60,214 bases of DNA from an uncultured Saprospiraceae bacterium (GCA_937944245.1 CALDYY010000019.1:1-60214), one strand, 5' to 3'. Shown: positions 9,393 through 18,938, counted from the stretch's first letter. The notes: a model not told the origin generated them from the sequence alone. Numbers and translations are program-made.

Positions 9393-9527
9393 TTTTTTAT
9401 CTTCAATTATTAAGTAAATGTAGATAAATTCGCTTAGATGTATCGAATTTACACATTAGGATGGACAAACATTTTACTTTTTTAACGAATAATTAGAACT
9501 GAATGCACTTTTCGGAAGTTAGTGATT

Positions 9528-9535
9528 TACTTTTG
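9528..9535 (+). promoter_or_regulatory. Bacteroidota -7 element for rsgA
   Basis: TACTTTTG matches TAnnTTTG, 27 bp before the rsgA ATG at 9563. No TTTG at the usual -33 spacing was seen. Confidence 0.45.
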
Positions 9536-9562
9536 GGTTAGTTTCTGGGAATAACAGCTTAC

Positions 9563-10507
9563 ATGAATAAAGGAGTCGTAGTCAAATCAACAGGAAGTTG
9601 GTATCAAGTGCGATTAGAAGACGATAAAGTCTGGGACAGTCGTATTGTAGGGAAATTTAGATTGAATGGAAAAAAGATAACTAATCCTGTGGCAGTAGGT
9701 GATGAGGTAATGGTATTGCTTGATGAAGAGAATCAAACAGCACTCATTAAAGAGATTTTGCCACGTCGCAACTATGTGGCTCGGCAGTCGCCTAGAAAAA
9801 AACACGATGTACATTTGCTCGCCAGCAATGTGGATCAAGCTATTGTCATTGTTACTATCGTTGAGCCTAAGCTAAAGCAAGGATTTATTGACCGTTTTTT
9901 GTTGATGACAGAGCCTTATAATATTCCTTCAGCCATTATTTGTAACAAATCGGATTTGTATGAGGAGGAGGATATGGAAATGTTTGAACTATTAAAGGAA
10001 ATTTACCAGCCTCTGGGTTACAAAATATGGCTCACCTCCATCATAGATGGCATAGGATTAGAGCAACTGAAACAATATCTAAAAGGCAAAACTACACTGT
10101 TGAGCGGGCAATCTGGTGTAGGAAAATCTTCGTTAGTGAATAGTATTCAGCCCCATTTGACCATACGCACAGGGGACATTTCCGACCATTCAGGCAAAGG
10201 ACAGCACACCACTACTTTTGCAGAAATGCACCCCCTTGATTTCGGTGGCACTATTATTGATACACCGGGTATCAAATCATTGTCATTCAATAACTTAGAA
10301 GTTATGGATGTCGGGCATAACTTTCGGGATATTTTTTCTGTATCCAAGCTGTGCAAATTTGGGGACTGCACACACCGCAATGAACCCGACTGTGCAGTCA
10401 AAGAAGCAGTCGCAGAGGGCATTATCCACGAAATGCGTTACAATAACTACCTAGCTATTCTTGATGAAATTGAAGACCAAGATTATTGGGCTAGGAATGA
10501 AATGTAG
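9563..10507 (+). CDS. rsgA: Small ribosomal subunit biogenesis GTPase RsgA
   Basis: This is a 314-residue circularly permuted GTPase that helps mature the 30S subunit. An OB-fold occupies about residues 1-70. The GTPase motifs then come in the permuted order G4 (NKSD, 128-131), G1 (GQSGVGKS, 182-189) and G3 (DTPG, 233-236). The C-terminal zinc knuckle has Cys264, Cys269, His271 and Cys277. Its length is normal for the family. It is convergent with gltX, with only 3 bp between the two stop codons. Confidence 0.97.
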   Translation: MNKGVVVKSTGSWYQVRLEDDKVWDSRIVGKFRLNGKKITNPVAVGDEVMVLLDEENQTALIKEILPRRNYVARQSPRKKHDVHLLASNVDQAIVIVTIVEPKLKQGFIDRFLLMTEPYNIPSAIICNKSDLYEEEDMEMFELLKEIYQPLGYKIWLTSIIDGIGLEQLKQYLKGKTTLLSGQSGVGKSSLVNSIQPHLTIRTGDISDHSGKGQHTTTFAEMHPLDFGGTIIDTPGIKSLSFNNLEVMDVGHNFRDIFSVSKLCKFGDCTHRNEPDCAVKEAVAEGIIHEMRYNNYLAILDEIEDQDYWARNEM

Positions 10508-10510
10508 CGT

Positions 10511-12040
10511 TTACAAGGTATCAAAATGCGCATAAGCAGTTTTGAAACGTGCTAACACTTCTGTTTTGCCTAATAAAGCTGCCATTTGGAACAAATCAGG
10601 TCCTTTAAGTGTACCAGCAATAGAAATGCGAAACACTTGAAGTATATCTCCCATTTTCAAGTTTTGCTCATGGATAAGTCCTTTAACTTGACTTTCTAAG
10701 GTAGCTGCATCAAAAGGATCGGTCTTAGCAATTACAGCTACTAAAGCATCGAATTGTGGTCGAGCATCAGCCTTCCATTTTTTCTGAATCGTCTTTTCGT
10801 CATAGCTTTGCACCGGCTCAAAGAAGTAAATGCCTTTCTCCAATAATTCTGTAGTTTTGGCAACTCGCCCTTTCATTAGTCCACAAAAGGCACTTAAAAA
10901 AGCAAGGTCAGTAGTGTAACCTTTTTCTTTGGCTAATGGTTGAATTAGGTAAGCTAAGTAGTCGTTATCTGCTACTGCCATATACTGCTGGTTGTACCAA
11001 GTTGCTTTTTCAATATTGAAGCGCGAACCTGATTTACCAATTTTTGCTATATCAAAGGCGGCGATCAATTCTTCCATAGAAAATATTTCTTGCTCGGTTC
11101 CGGGATTCCAACCTAAAAAAGCGAGAAAGTTAATAAGTGCTTCTGGCAAAAAGCCAGCTTCTCTGAAGCCGACGAAAGAATCTTCTTCAGTTTCACCCTT
11201 CCAGCTAAGCGGAAAGACAGGAAAACCAAACTTTGCGCCATCGCGTTTACTCAACTTACCTTGACCAACAGGCTTCAAGATGAGTGGTAAATGAGCAAAT
11301 TCAGGCATAGTTGCCTCCCAACCTAGAAAACGATAAAGCAATACATGATGCGCTGTACTGGAAAGCCACTCCTCACCGCGAATGACGTGGGTTATTTCCA
11401 TCAAATGGTCATCCACAATATTAGCAAGATGATAAGTCGGCATTCCGTCCGCTTTCATCAATACACGGTCGTCTAGTTCATTACTACTAAGAGCTACTTT
11501 TCCTCTAATTCTATCCTGAATGGTAACCGTTTCATTACTAGGTACTTTCAAGCGAATGGTATATGGCTCTCCACTTTTCAATCTTTTCTGAAGTTCTTTT
11601 TTGCTGATAACCAAGCTATTGTCCATTTCAAGGCGAATGCTATCATCGTATTTGAACGTCTTTCCTTCTGCTTCCATCGCATCGCGCTTAGCTTGGAGTG
11701 CCTCTGTTGTATCAAATGCGTAGTAAGCATTGCCCGAAGCAACTAGCTGTTCTGCATATTGCTTGTAAATTTCTTTTCTATCCGATTGGCGATAAGGTCC
11801 AAAAGCCCCACCGTGTTGTGGACTTTCATCTGGCACAATACCACACCACAATAATGCCTCTATAATGTACTGCTCTGCACCTTCTACATAACGCCCTTGG
11901 TCAGTATCTTCTATTCTTAGAATGAAATCACCACCCTGTTGTTTAGCAAGTAAGTAATTATACAGAGCTGTTCTCACGCCGCCAATATGTAAAGCCCCCG
12001 TAGGACTTGGTGCAAATCGAACTCTTAGTTTTCTTGTCAT
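10511..12040 (-). CDS. gltX: Glutamate--tRNA ligase
   Basis: This is a 509-residue class I aminoacyl-tRNA synthetase that charges tRNA-Glu. The HIGH motif is ALHIGG (residues 18-21) within FAPSPTGALHIGGVRTAL, and the KMSKS motif is KLSKR (262-266). The typical IEDTDQGR and DGMPTYHLANIVDDH blocks are present. It starts at an ATG at 12040 and has the normal bacterial length. It is the last gene of a minus-strand run from ribA, but the 71-bp gap to the SurA-like gene leaves open whether it shares a transcript. Confidence 0.97.
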   Translation of the reverse strand: MTRKLRVRFAPSPTGALHIGGVRTALYNYLLAKQQGGDFILRIEDTDQGRYVEGAEQYIIEALLWCGIVPDESPQHGGAFGPYRQSDRKEIYKQYAEQLVASGNAYYAFDTTEALQAKRDAMEAEGKTFKYDDSIRLEMDNSLVISKKELQKRLKSGEPYTIRLKVPSNETVTIQDRIRGKVALSSNELDDRVLMKADGMPTYHLANIVDDHLMEITHVIRGEEWLSSTAHHVLLYRFLGWEATMPEFAHLPLILKPVGQGKLSKRDGAKFGFPVFPLSWKGETEEDSFVGFREAGFLPEALINFLAFLGWNPGTEQEIFSMEELIAAFDIAKIGKSGSRFNIEKATWYNQQYMAVADNDYLAYLIQPLAKEKGYTTDLAFLSAFCGLMKGRVAKTTELLEKGIYFFEPVQSYDEKTIQKKWKADARPQFDALVAVIAKTDPFDAATLESQVKGLIHEQNLKMGDILQVFRISIAGTLKGPDLFQMAALLGKTEVLARFKTAYAHFDTL

Positions 12041-12111
12041 TTGTGAATGTCAGTTGTCAAAAATGGACGTATATTTATTTCAATCTAATTAAAAATCTAA
12101 ATATTAGCAGC

Positions 12112-13467
12112 TCAAGGTCGCACCTCTTTTGTAATCCATTTTTCGATTACAGGACAGCGTTTATAAAGTTCATTTACCTGAATAAAGGTAGCGTCCACCC
12201 GTTCTGAAATCCATTTGTTGATGTAATCATTTTTCTTTGCTTCAATGGCAGCTTTGCGTATTTTAGAGTAGTCTAATTCCAAATTGGCTTTATGTGGCGC
12301 TGTACGCGATTGTAATTGCACTATCCTGTAACCTATTTCGCCGTAGGGATTGGTAAATTCAAAAGCATTCGACACTGCTCCCACTTCCATAGTATCAATA
12401 GTAAAATAAATATCGGGGTCGAGATCGCCGATTTCAAAAAAGGTATTTCCAGAAAGTGGATTGGTCATGCGCCCATCGTTGTTGTAGCTTTGTACATCGT
12501 CGCTTCCAAAACGCTTAACTGCTCTCGAAAAAGAGATGCTATCCGAAACAATAAGTTGTCGAATAGAGTCTATTTTTTTTCTAGCTAATGCTAAATCGTT
12601 TTCTGTAATGAGTGGTTTAATCAAGATATGTCTAGTATTAATAGAGTTTCCCCTTCTACCTTGCAATTGAATGAGGTGAAAACCAAATTCTGATTCTACA
12701 ATATCCGACAGTTCGTTTACATCTAAGTTGTACGCAGCAGCTTCAAATTCTGGTACGAACTTTCCGCGAGTTGTCCAACCTAAATCTCCTCCTGCTCTAC
12801 CTGAACCTGGGTCATTAGAAAACTTTCGTGCCAAATCTGCAAAATCTTCGCCGTTTTCAATGCGTTGTTTAATTTCTTCTAATTGTTTGATGGCTAAATT
12901 ACGCTGCTCGTCATTTATTTTAGGAAAGATTGCGATTTCCCCTACTTCTACTTCAGAATTGAAATAAGGTAAACTATCCTTTGGAATCTCATCAAAAAAT
13001 GCCTTTACCTCCGAAGGAGTAACGGTAATACCTGCGACAATGTTATTACGCATTCTATCGGTCAATATTTGATTTCTAAGGTCTTCTCGAAATTCATCCT
13101 TTACCTCATTTACTGTTTGCCCATAATAAGACTCAAACTGCCTCAAGTCGCCTTGCATATAACCAAGAATACGGTCAATACGAGCGTTGAGTTGATTTTC
13201 CACTTCCGCATCAGACACTTCTATACTATCTAAGCGCGACTGGTTGAGCAATAGTTTTTGACCCATTATTTGGTCGAGTATCTGGCATCTTGCCTCTGGT
13301 GGCAAACCACCTTGTTGTGCAGCAATCAAAGAGAATTGTTCCTCAACCTCAGAAAGTTGTATGAACTCACTACCTACATTAGCAATAACTTGGTCTATGA
13401 TTTGCCGTTGGGTAAAAGCAAACATGCTTAAAGATAAGCATAATAATAAAACGATAAATTGTCTCAT
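12112..13467 (-). CDS. SurA-like periplasmic peptidyl-prolyl isomerase
   Basis: This is a 451-residue exported chaperone with a signal peptide (MRQFIVLLLCLSLSMFAFTQ), a SurA N-terminal helical domain (about 20-160), a parvulin domain (about 165-265: FADLARKFSNDPGSGRAGGDLGW, FGFHLIQL) and a second parvulin-like domain (about 267-380). SurA escorts outer-membrane proteins through the periplasm. The frame extends to a TTG at 13482, but the ATG at 13467 begins the signal peptide exactly and avoids overlap. It lies 11 bp after the gene at 13479 and is clearly in one operon with the two folding factors upstream. Confidence 0.9.
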   Translation of the reverse strand: MRQFIVLLLCLSLSMFAFTQRQIIDQVIANVGSEFIQLSEVEEQFSLIAAQQGGLPPEARCQILDQIMGQKLLLNQSRLDSIEVSDAEVENQLNARIDRILGYMQGDLRQFESYYGQTVNEVKDEFREDLRNQILTDRMRNNIVAGITVTPSEVKAFFDEIPKDSLPYFNSEVEVGEIAIFPKINDEQRNLAIKQLEEIKQRIENGEDFADLARKFSNDPGSGRAGGDLGWTTRGKFVPEFEAAAYNLDVNELSDIVESEFGFHLIQLQGRRGNSINTRHILIKPLITENDLALARKKIDSIRQLIVSDSISFSRAVKRFGSDDVQSYNNDGRMTNPLSGNTFFEIGDLDPDIYFTIDTMEVGAVSNAFEFTNPYGEIGYRIVQLQSRTAPHKANLELDYSKIRKAAIEAKKNDYINKWISERVDATFIQVNELYKRCPVIEKWITKEVRP

Positions 13468-13478
13468 GGCTCGTGGTT

Positions 13479-14411
13479 TCAATCATTAATAAAAATGCGT
13501 ACCTTATTTGCACGCTTCCCGCTTTCATACATCTCTTTTCTAGTCTGCTCTAAAAGGGCTTGCTTTTTTTGTTTCAAAATATATCGCTTAGCTTGCCCTT
13601 CAATGTAAGAAAGCGGTGCAATTTCCTTTTTATTAATCACTTCAAAATTTTTGTAATAGTAATCGTATTGTTCATCTCGCTGGATAAATTCTTTTTTCGA
13701 GCGAATATTATCTTCCGTTAGAGCATCTTTAGGCAATGCAAATGCTAAATCATCTATGCTATACCAAACACTATCTTGCAAAAAATAGGCTTCTGCCTCC
13801 TTAGCACAAAAATTATTCAACTGCCGATAGTTTATTTTATTTGTTTTGCTATTCTTCCACCAATTTAAAAAATCTTTTGGCAACTTGACATCATTTCTTA
13901 TTTTGATGAGATAACAACGTACAATAGGCTTTTCCAATTCATATTGTCGGCTATTTTTTTCATAAAAAGCCTGTAATTCTTTATCCGTTACCGTAGAATC
14001 TAAAAGTTTATCTATGAGTGCTTGCTCGTAATTATGACGAATCAAGGAGGACTTATAATCCTCCACTAGCTTATCAATGTTCCAATCTTTTGGAATATTT
14101 TCTTCTGCTTTGTGTAGCATCAACATCTCGCCTACCCAACGGTTGACATAGCTTTTAGTGATAATTAACTCTTCCTCTTCTGTTGCGCCTTCTGGAATCA
14201 TCCAATCTATTGCCGAACGGTAGAGCTTTTTATCATAAACACTTGCCAGCAGTTTATCTTCTGTTTTATCCTCAGAGATAGGTTTACAGCCCATCATTTG
14301 GATTGCCAAACACAAGGTTAATGCTACTTTCCAATATTGATAAGTATAAGAAAATTCTATTTTAGAAAGATTGACCACTCTCAATGTTGATGATTTTATG
14401 CTAAAGTTCAT
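13479..14411 (-). CDS. SurA/PpiC-related lipoprotein lacking a parvulin domain
   Basis: This is a 310-residue protein with a late hydrophobic segment ending in a lipobox (LCLAIQMMGC, Cys about 42). It is helical throughout and has a SurA-N-like block (DKELQAFYEKNSRQYELEKPIVRCYLIKIRND). No region fits the glycine-rich parvulin core (DxxSxxGGxLG). It lies between the double-parvulin gene (1-bp gap) and the SurA-like gene (11-bp gap), so it probably acts as a chaperone partner. The about 25 residues before the hydrophobic segment are long for a signal peptide, so a later non-ATG start is possible. Confidence 0.75.
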   Translation of the reverse strand: MNFSIKSSTLRVVNLSKIEFSYTYQYWKVALTLCLAIQMMGCKPISEDKTEDKLLASVYDKKLYRSAIDWMIPEGATEEEELIITKSYVNRWVGEMLMLHKAEENIPKDWNIDKLVEDYKSSLIRHNYEQALIDKLLDSTVTDKELQAFYEKNSRQYELEKPIVRCYLIKIRNDVKLPKDFLNWWKNSKTNKINYRQLNNFCAKEAEAYFLQDSVWYSIDDLAFALPKDALTEDNIRSKKEFIQRDEQYDYYYKNFEVINKKEIAPLSYIEGQAKRYILKQKKQALLEQTRKEMYESGKRANKVRIFIND

Positions 14412-14412
14412 A

Positions 14413-16398
14413 CTAACTCTTCGTTAGGCGACTAAGTACGCGCTTGTTTACTTTCACATCGTATTCTTTCATCAAAGTTTCTACCCATTTTTTCTCCAGA
14501 TGGTCTTGATAATCAGCCACTACATAACCTCTTGCCTCTTTCAAAGTCTTGGGTGAGCGTGGAATCACACTTTCAATCTTGTAAAAAGAAACTGTTTTCT
14601 TTACATTGTCCAACTCGTTCTCTGACAATGTCCCTGCAGACCAAGTTAAGGCATCCAAAGATTTATTTCTACCCTTTTCTACTACCATTTCTTCCACAGA
14701 GATAAGAGGCTTTTCCCCTTCATTAAATTTGGTTAACATTTCTTTAGGTGTCATTTTCTTAGCAGATGCCCTAATGTCTGAAACCACAGCAATTCCTTCA
14801 TTGTTAATAATATATTGTGTGGCGTTCACTCTATCCTCCCAATTATACTTACCTTGAACGGTTTTGAAAAAGTTCTCTAGCCCTAGTGTATCTTGCGAAG
14901 CCTTGTCCCAAACTAAAATTTTAGTAGCTTCAAATAGCAAAATACCTTCTTCATATTCTCGCATTAATGCCTTGAACTCTGGATATTTTTCTTGCAGTTG
15001 ACCTTCTTCAAATTTCAATGCCTGCTCTTTAGTGAAAGTTGCATAAAGTGTATTTGCAACTTCTTTTGGTGCAATATTCTGCCGTCCCAAACTAATTCGC
15101 TCACGTGCAGCACGTTGTACATAATCCAAAAAATCGCTCATCATCACAAAATAACTGTTGCCAAATTGAAATAGCACACGGTTTGTTCTATCGTCGAGTT
15201 CTGGCGCACGCCAAGCTAATGTCAAGAACGCTGCTGATAGAGTGTCTCTAAAAGACCAAAAAGGTTGTAGGGTTTCCACAAATTTACCTTCTTTTTTGAT
15301 GCGCTCTACTAGCGCTTTATTCGCCAATTCAAAGCGGCTATCGTTTCTAATGACAGATTCTAAACGGCTTCTTTCTTGAGCATAAGGCAGTTGTTCTTTT
15401 TTGCTGATACGCTTCACAATATGCCAGCCTGCACTAGTCAAGAATGGACGAGAAATATCTCCATCCTTTTCTAAGCCAAAAGCAGCATTCTCAAAGGAAA
15501 CTTCATAACGATTAATTCCGAATAGCCCCAAGTAGCCTCCCTTACTTGAAGTCGCTCTATCTTGTGAATAAGTTTTTGCTAATTCTTCAAAACTCTCGCC
15601 AGCATTGAGTTTTTCTTCCACTGTCTTAATCACTTTTGAGGCCTGCTCTGGTGTTGCCCACTCCTCGCCTGTGCGCACCAGAATATGCGCAACTTCCATC
15701 TCTCCTCTTGCGGGGCGACGATTATTTACCTTTACTAAATGATATCCAAGTGATGTACGTACAGGACCAACTACTTGATTTAACGGAGCTGTGTAAGCAG
15801 CCGTTTCTAAATCATAAAATCCATTGGAAAGTACGGCTGTGATGTATCCCACTCTACCCCCATTTCCTTTAGAAGTATTGTCGTCGGAAAAAGTAGCCGC
15901 CATTTCTTCAAAAGATTTGCCGTTCTTAATTTGTGCTTGGATGTCTTTTATCTTGTTCAAGGCTCTCAAAGTATCCTCTGGCGTTGCATTTTGATTAACA
16001 GCAATCATGATGTGGCTAATATCAACGTCCTGTTTCTTACGCTCATATGCCTCACGCATGAGTTTATCTGTAATCTGACGGTCTATCAAATAGGAGTTTG
16101 CCAACTGCTGACGATAGCCCATCAACTCGTTTTTCAAGCTAGGCACAGTATCCAGTTTCATATCTTTTGCCTTCTGAACTTTGAGCTTGAATTTGATGTA
16201 AAGCTCTAGGTACTCTTCCAACGATTGCCGAGAGTAATCGGCATTTGTACCATTCGTTTTATCGTAAATGTATTGGAATTCAGACAGTTTAGTGGGTTGT
16301 CCATTAATAGTAAACAAGACTAAGTCGTCATCTTTTTGAGCAAAAACAGATAATTGAACAAGAAAAAAAATTACGCTAACGATCATTATCCTTGTCAT
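14413..16398 (-). CDS. PpiD/SurA-like peptidyl-prolyl isomerase with two parvulin domains
   Basis: This is a 661-residue exported isomerase. The signal peptide (MTRIMIVSVIFFLVQLSVFAQ) is followed by a helical N-domain, a first parvulin domain (about 112-225; ISHIMIAV, GGRVGYI, LGYHLVKV) and a second one (about 231-330; VAHILVRT, GGYLGLFG, AGWHIVKR). A long C-terminal helical region of about 330 residues follows, with no recognised domain. The ATG at 16398 was chosen; the frame also opens at a TTG at 16446, but that codon lies inside a -7 element. It heads the three-gene folding-factor operon. Confidence 0.9.
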   Translation of the reverse strand: MTRIMIVSVIFFLVQLSVFAQKDDDLVLFTINGQPTKLSEFQYIYDKTNGTNADYSRQSLEEYLELYIKFKLKVQKAKDMKLDTVPSLKNELMGYRQQLANSYLIDRQITDKLMREAYERKKQDVDISHIMIAVNQNATPEDTLRALNKIKDIQAQIKNGKSFEEMAATFSDDNTSKGNGGRVGYITAVLSNGFYDLETAAYTAPLNQVVGPVRTSLGYHLVKVNNRRPARGEMEVAHILVRTGEEWATPEQASKVIKTVEEKLNAGESFEELAKTYSQDRATSSKGGYLGLFGINRYEVSFENAAFGLEKDGDISRPFLTSAGWHIVKRISKKEQLPYAQERSRLESVIRNDSRFELANKALVERIKKEGKFVETLQPFWSFRDTLSAAFLTLAWRAPELDDRTNRVLFQFGNSYFVMMSDFLDYVQRAARERISLGRQNIAPKEVANTLYATFTKEQALKFEEGQLQEKYPEFKALMREYEEGILLFEATKILVWDKASQDTLGLENFFKTVQGKYNWEDRVNATQYIINNEGIAVVSDIRASAKKMTPKEMLTKFNEGEKPLISVEEMVVEKGRNKSLDALTWSAGTLSENELDNVKKTVSFYKIESVIPRSPKTLKEARGYVVADYQDHLEKKWVETLMKEYDVKVNKRVLSRLTKS

Positions 16399-16443
16399 GG
16401 GTGAGTTTATTTTATTTTTGTGACATAATATTCTAAAACGCTG

Positions 16444-16451
16444 CAAAATTA
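16444..16451 (-). promoter_or_regulatory. Bacteroidota -7 element for the PPIase operon
   Basis: The minus strand reads TAATTTTG, an exact TAnnTTTG match, 45 bp upstream of the ATG at 16398. It overlaps the alternative TTG start at 16446 and so argues against that start. It lies in the 92-bp gap after ribA, suggesting the folding-factor genes have their own promoter. Confidence 0.45.
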
Positions 16452-16490
16452 ATAATTAACTGATATGAAAGTGAATTGCTTGCGAATTGA

Positions 16491-17084
16491 TTAAAAAATA
16501 CGCTTCAAAAAATGCCCCATTTTTTGTTCTTTAGTCTTGAGATAGTCGTAATTTTCCTTTTTAGGTCGAATGATTAGGGGCACTCTACTAATAATTTGTA
16601 TCGGCGATTTTTCAATAGCTTCCACTTTATCTGGATTATTGGTAAGCAAATGAATCGAACGAATCTGTAAATCCTGCATAATGGCAATGGCAATATCGTA
16701 TTGTCGGGCATCAATTTCTAAACCTAAATGTATATTAGCCTCTATGGTATCGTCACCTTTATCCTGCAAGTTGTAGGCTTTCAGTTTGTTAATCAACCCA
16801 ATCCCTCTACCTTCCTGCCTTAAATAAATGAGCACACCACCGTGCATTGCCACCAAATTCATGGCTTTTTCTAATTGTTCACCACAATCACACCGTTTTG
16901 AGCCAAACAAATCACCTGTAATGCACTCCGAATGAATACGCACATAAACAGGCATGGCACTATCAAAATTTTCATGCACCATAGCCAAATGTGGCATCCA
17001 TTCATTGGAATTATCTGCGTAAGCAATCATATTGAAATTACCCCAAGATGTGGGAATCTTTGCTTCGGATTGTCGTATTGTCAT
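16491..17084 (-). CDS. ribA: GTP cyclohydrolase II
   Basis: This is a 197-residue stand-alone RibA, which opens GTP to the first committed riboflavin precursor. The zinc ligands are Cys54, Cys65 and Cys67 in HSECITGDLFGSKRCDCG. The substrate-binding blocks RQEGRGIGL (89-97) and DTIEAN (112-117) are intact. It is not fused to RibB, unlike many bacterial RibBA proteins. No FMN riboswitch-like structure is seen in the 190 bp upstream, and no other rib gene is in the window. Confidence 0.95.
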   Translation of the reverse strand: MTIRQSEAKIPTSWGNFNMIAYADNSNEWMPHLAMVHENFDSAMPVYVRIHSECITGDLFGSKRCDCGEQLEKAMNLVAMHGGVLIYLRQEGRGIGLINKLKAYNLQDKGDDTIEANIHLGLEIDARQYDIAIAIMQDLQIRSIHLLTNNPDKVEAIEKSPIQIISRVPLIIRPKKENYDYLKTKEQKMGHFLKRIF

Positions 17085-17278
17085 TTCAACTGTTTCTTTT
17101 GCTACTGAGTTTTCTCTTTTGAAGTACCACCATCAAGAACATTGAAAACAAAGATTGTAGCGTCTTCTGAACGACTATTTTGCTGCCAGTGTTATGTTTA
17201 TTTTACAAAGGGTTTAACTTTCCGTGCTTACTTCAGCAAGTTAACCGTTATTGACCAAATATTGTTGCTACAAAAGTG

Positions 17279-18277
17279 ATGAAGCTATCTTTAAAAATGA
17301 TATTAATTTTCTTGCTATTAGTGCAATGCCAATCGAAAGAGCCAACCATAAGCACTGGTTTGTATTACTGGAAAACAAATTTCCAACTTAGCCCAATGGA
17401 ACGCCAATGGGTAGATGAGTTGGCTACTAAAAGGCTTTATGTAAAGTTTTTTGATATAGATGGCAATAAGCCAATGGCAGAAATAAAATGGCAACCTTAT
17501 GATTATCAAGGCATTGAAATTATACCAACAATTTTTATCACCAACAGAACTTTAAACAATACTGGAAATGAGGATTTGATTTATTTAGCGGATAACATCG
17601 TAAAAAAGTTAGTTCAATTAGCTAAAGGCTATCCTTTTCAAGAAATCCAGTTGGATTGCGATTGGTCTAATAGCACACAATTAGCTTATTTTCAGTTAAT
17701 TGAATACATAAAAGCCCAACTCCCCGATGTAGCGATTTCTGCCACCATTCGATTGCATCAGGTCAAATATTTCGAGCGAACAGGCGTGCCACCCGTAGCA
17801 AGTGGGATGCTTATGTGCTACAACATAGGTAACCTAGATGAATGGGCAACCGAAAATTCCATTCTCGACATAACTTTACTTCAGCAATATCTCGTTAATT
17901 TTAATCGCTACCCTTTGGCGTTAGATGTGGTGTTACCACTATTTAGCTGGGCAGCCATTTATAGAGATGGGCAACTCATAAAACTTATCAATCAACTGAA
18001 TACCAGTAACTTATTCGACCAAAGTTTATTCCTTCAACTCGCTCCCAATCGCTGGGAAGTGCTGCAAAACACTTATTTAGCAGGACACTACCTTTATGCA
18101 GGCGACCGCATACGCTTGGAGCAAGTCACCCTTGAGCAGTTATCAGAAACCGTAACATTACTCCGCAAAGTTTGGAAAGAAGAGCAATTTACACTTGCTT
18201 TTTATCATGTAGATACCGCTATTGTGCAACAATTTTCTGCTGAAAAATTGTTAGAAGTAATAGAAGATTGGCGGTAA
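17279..18277 (+). CDS. Lipoprotein with a glycoside-hydrolase-like TIM-barrel look
   Basis: This is a 332-residue protein with a lipoprotein signal ending LLLVQC (Cys about 17). The body begins TGLYYWKTNFQLSP and contains RLYVKFFDIDG, IQLDCDWSNSTQLAYFQLIEYIK and PLALDVVLPLFSWAAIY, spaced like beta/alpha repeats of a TIM barrel. The QLDCDW block resembles a substrate-site strand of divergent glycosidase-like families (for example DUF3142). That assignment is from memory and uncertain. A GTG at 17276 directly precedes the ATG at 17279. It is convergent with the small membrane gene at 18317. Confidence 0.7.
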   Translation: MKLSLKMILIFLLLVQCQSKEPTISTGLYYWKTNFQLSPMERQWVDELATKRLYVKFFDIDGNKPMAEIKWQPYDYQGIEIIPTIFITNRTLNNTGNEDLIYLADNIVKKLVQLAKGYPFQEIQLDCDWSNSTQLAYFQLIEYIKAQLPDVAISATIRLHQVKYFERTGVPPVASGMLMCYNIGNLDEWATENSILDITLLQQYLVNFNRYPLALDVVLPLFSWAAIYRDGQLIKLINQLNTSNLFDQSLFLQLAPNRWEVLQNTYLAGHYLYAGDRIRLEQVTLEQLSETVTLLRKVWKEEQFTLAFYHVDTAIVQQFSAEKLLEVIEDWR

Positions 18278-18316
18278 ACTATAATATATAAAATATTCAT
18301 CCAAAAAATATTAGCT

Positions 18317-18763
18317 TTATTTCTCTAGCATTAAATCTACATGAGGATGCTCATCTAAAAACTCCCTTAATCGTTTTCGCTCGGGTACATAGCGAATGGT
18401 GCGTCCAAATGAACCACTTGCTTTGAGGTAAATTTTACCTATTGGAAAAATTAACCGTTCTTTATGTATCACTTTTTCTATATCTCGCAAAGGATAGCGA
18501 ACATGCTTGAAATAATTGGTAACATAGAGATATTCTTGCCCAATTTCAACACGCTTCAAGCGTATGACCAACCAATAGAGCAACAACAAACCTAAGAAAT
18601 AAATAGCAGTAAAGACCCAACGAAATTCCTCTGCAGATAATCGTCCAATAGGTAAATAAGGAATGCGCCAAACGGCTAATGTGCAAGCCCCCACAAAAAC
18701 AATCCACATGATGGGAATAAAAAATTTATAAAAAAGTGTCCAATTCGACGAAATACGAGTCAT
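18317..18763 (-). CDS. Small membrane protein with PH-like C-terminus
   Basis: This is a 148-residue protein with two hydrophobic helices (about residues 15-35 and 49-70). They are followed by a short beta-rich domain (VEIGQEYLYVTNYFKHVRYPLRDIEKVIH...) of the kind seen in bacterial PH-like membrane proteins. No specific function is recognised. The ATG at 18763 was preferred to a TTG at 18775. Its 175-bp upstream gap contains TATCTTTG (18916-18909) as a possible -7 element. Confidence 0.6.
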   Translation of the reverse strand: MTRISSNWTLFYKFFIPIMWIVFVGACTLAVWRIPYLPIGRLSAEEFRWVFTAIYFLGLLLLYWLVIRLKRVEIGQEYLYVTNYFKHVRYPLRDIEKVIHKERLIFPIGKIYLKASGSFGRTIRYVPERKRLREFLDEHPHVDLMLEK

Positions 18764-18908
18764 ACTGCTAATCAACCGTTTTTTTTAAAGGATTAGTTTG
18801 ATAATAAATGTTCGTTTTTCATGTTCAGTTTCACTCGGAATGCTATTATTCATAATACATTTACATTACAAACAAAACTCAACAATAAACATTTACTCTA
18901 CTATTAAA

Positions 18909-18916
18909 CAAAGATA
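18909..18916 (-). promoter_or_regulatory. Possible -7 element for the small membrane gene
   Basis: The minus strand reads TATCTTTG, an exact TAnnTTTG match. The implied leader to the ATG at 18763 is about 140 nt, which is long, so the assignment is tentative. Confidence 0.3.
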
Positions 18917-18938
18917 CAACTAATACAGCAATAATCAG

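Noticed and set aside
17085-17278. FMN riboswitch upstream of ribA
   Set aside because: I found none of the conserved RFN blocks in the 190 bp upstream on the minus strand.
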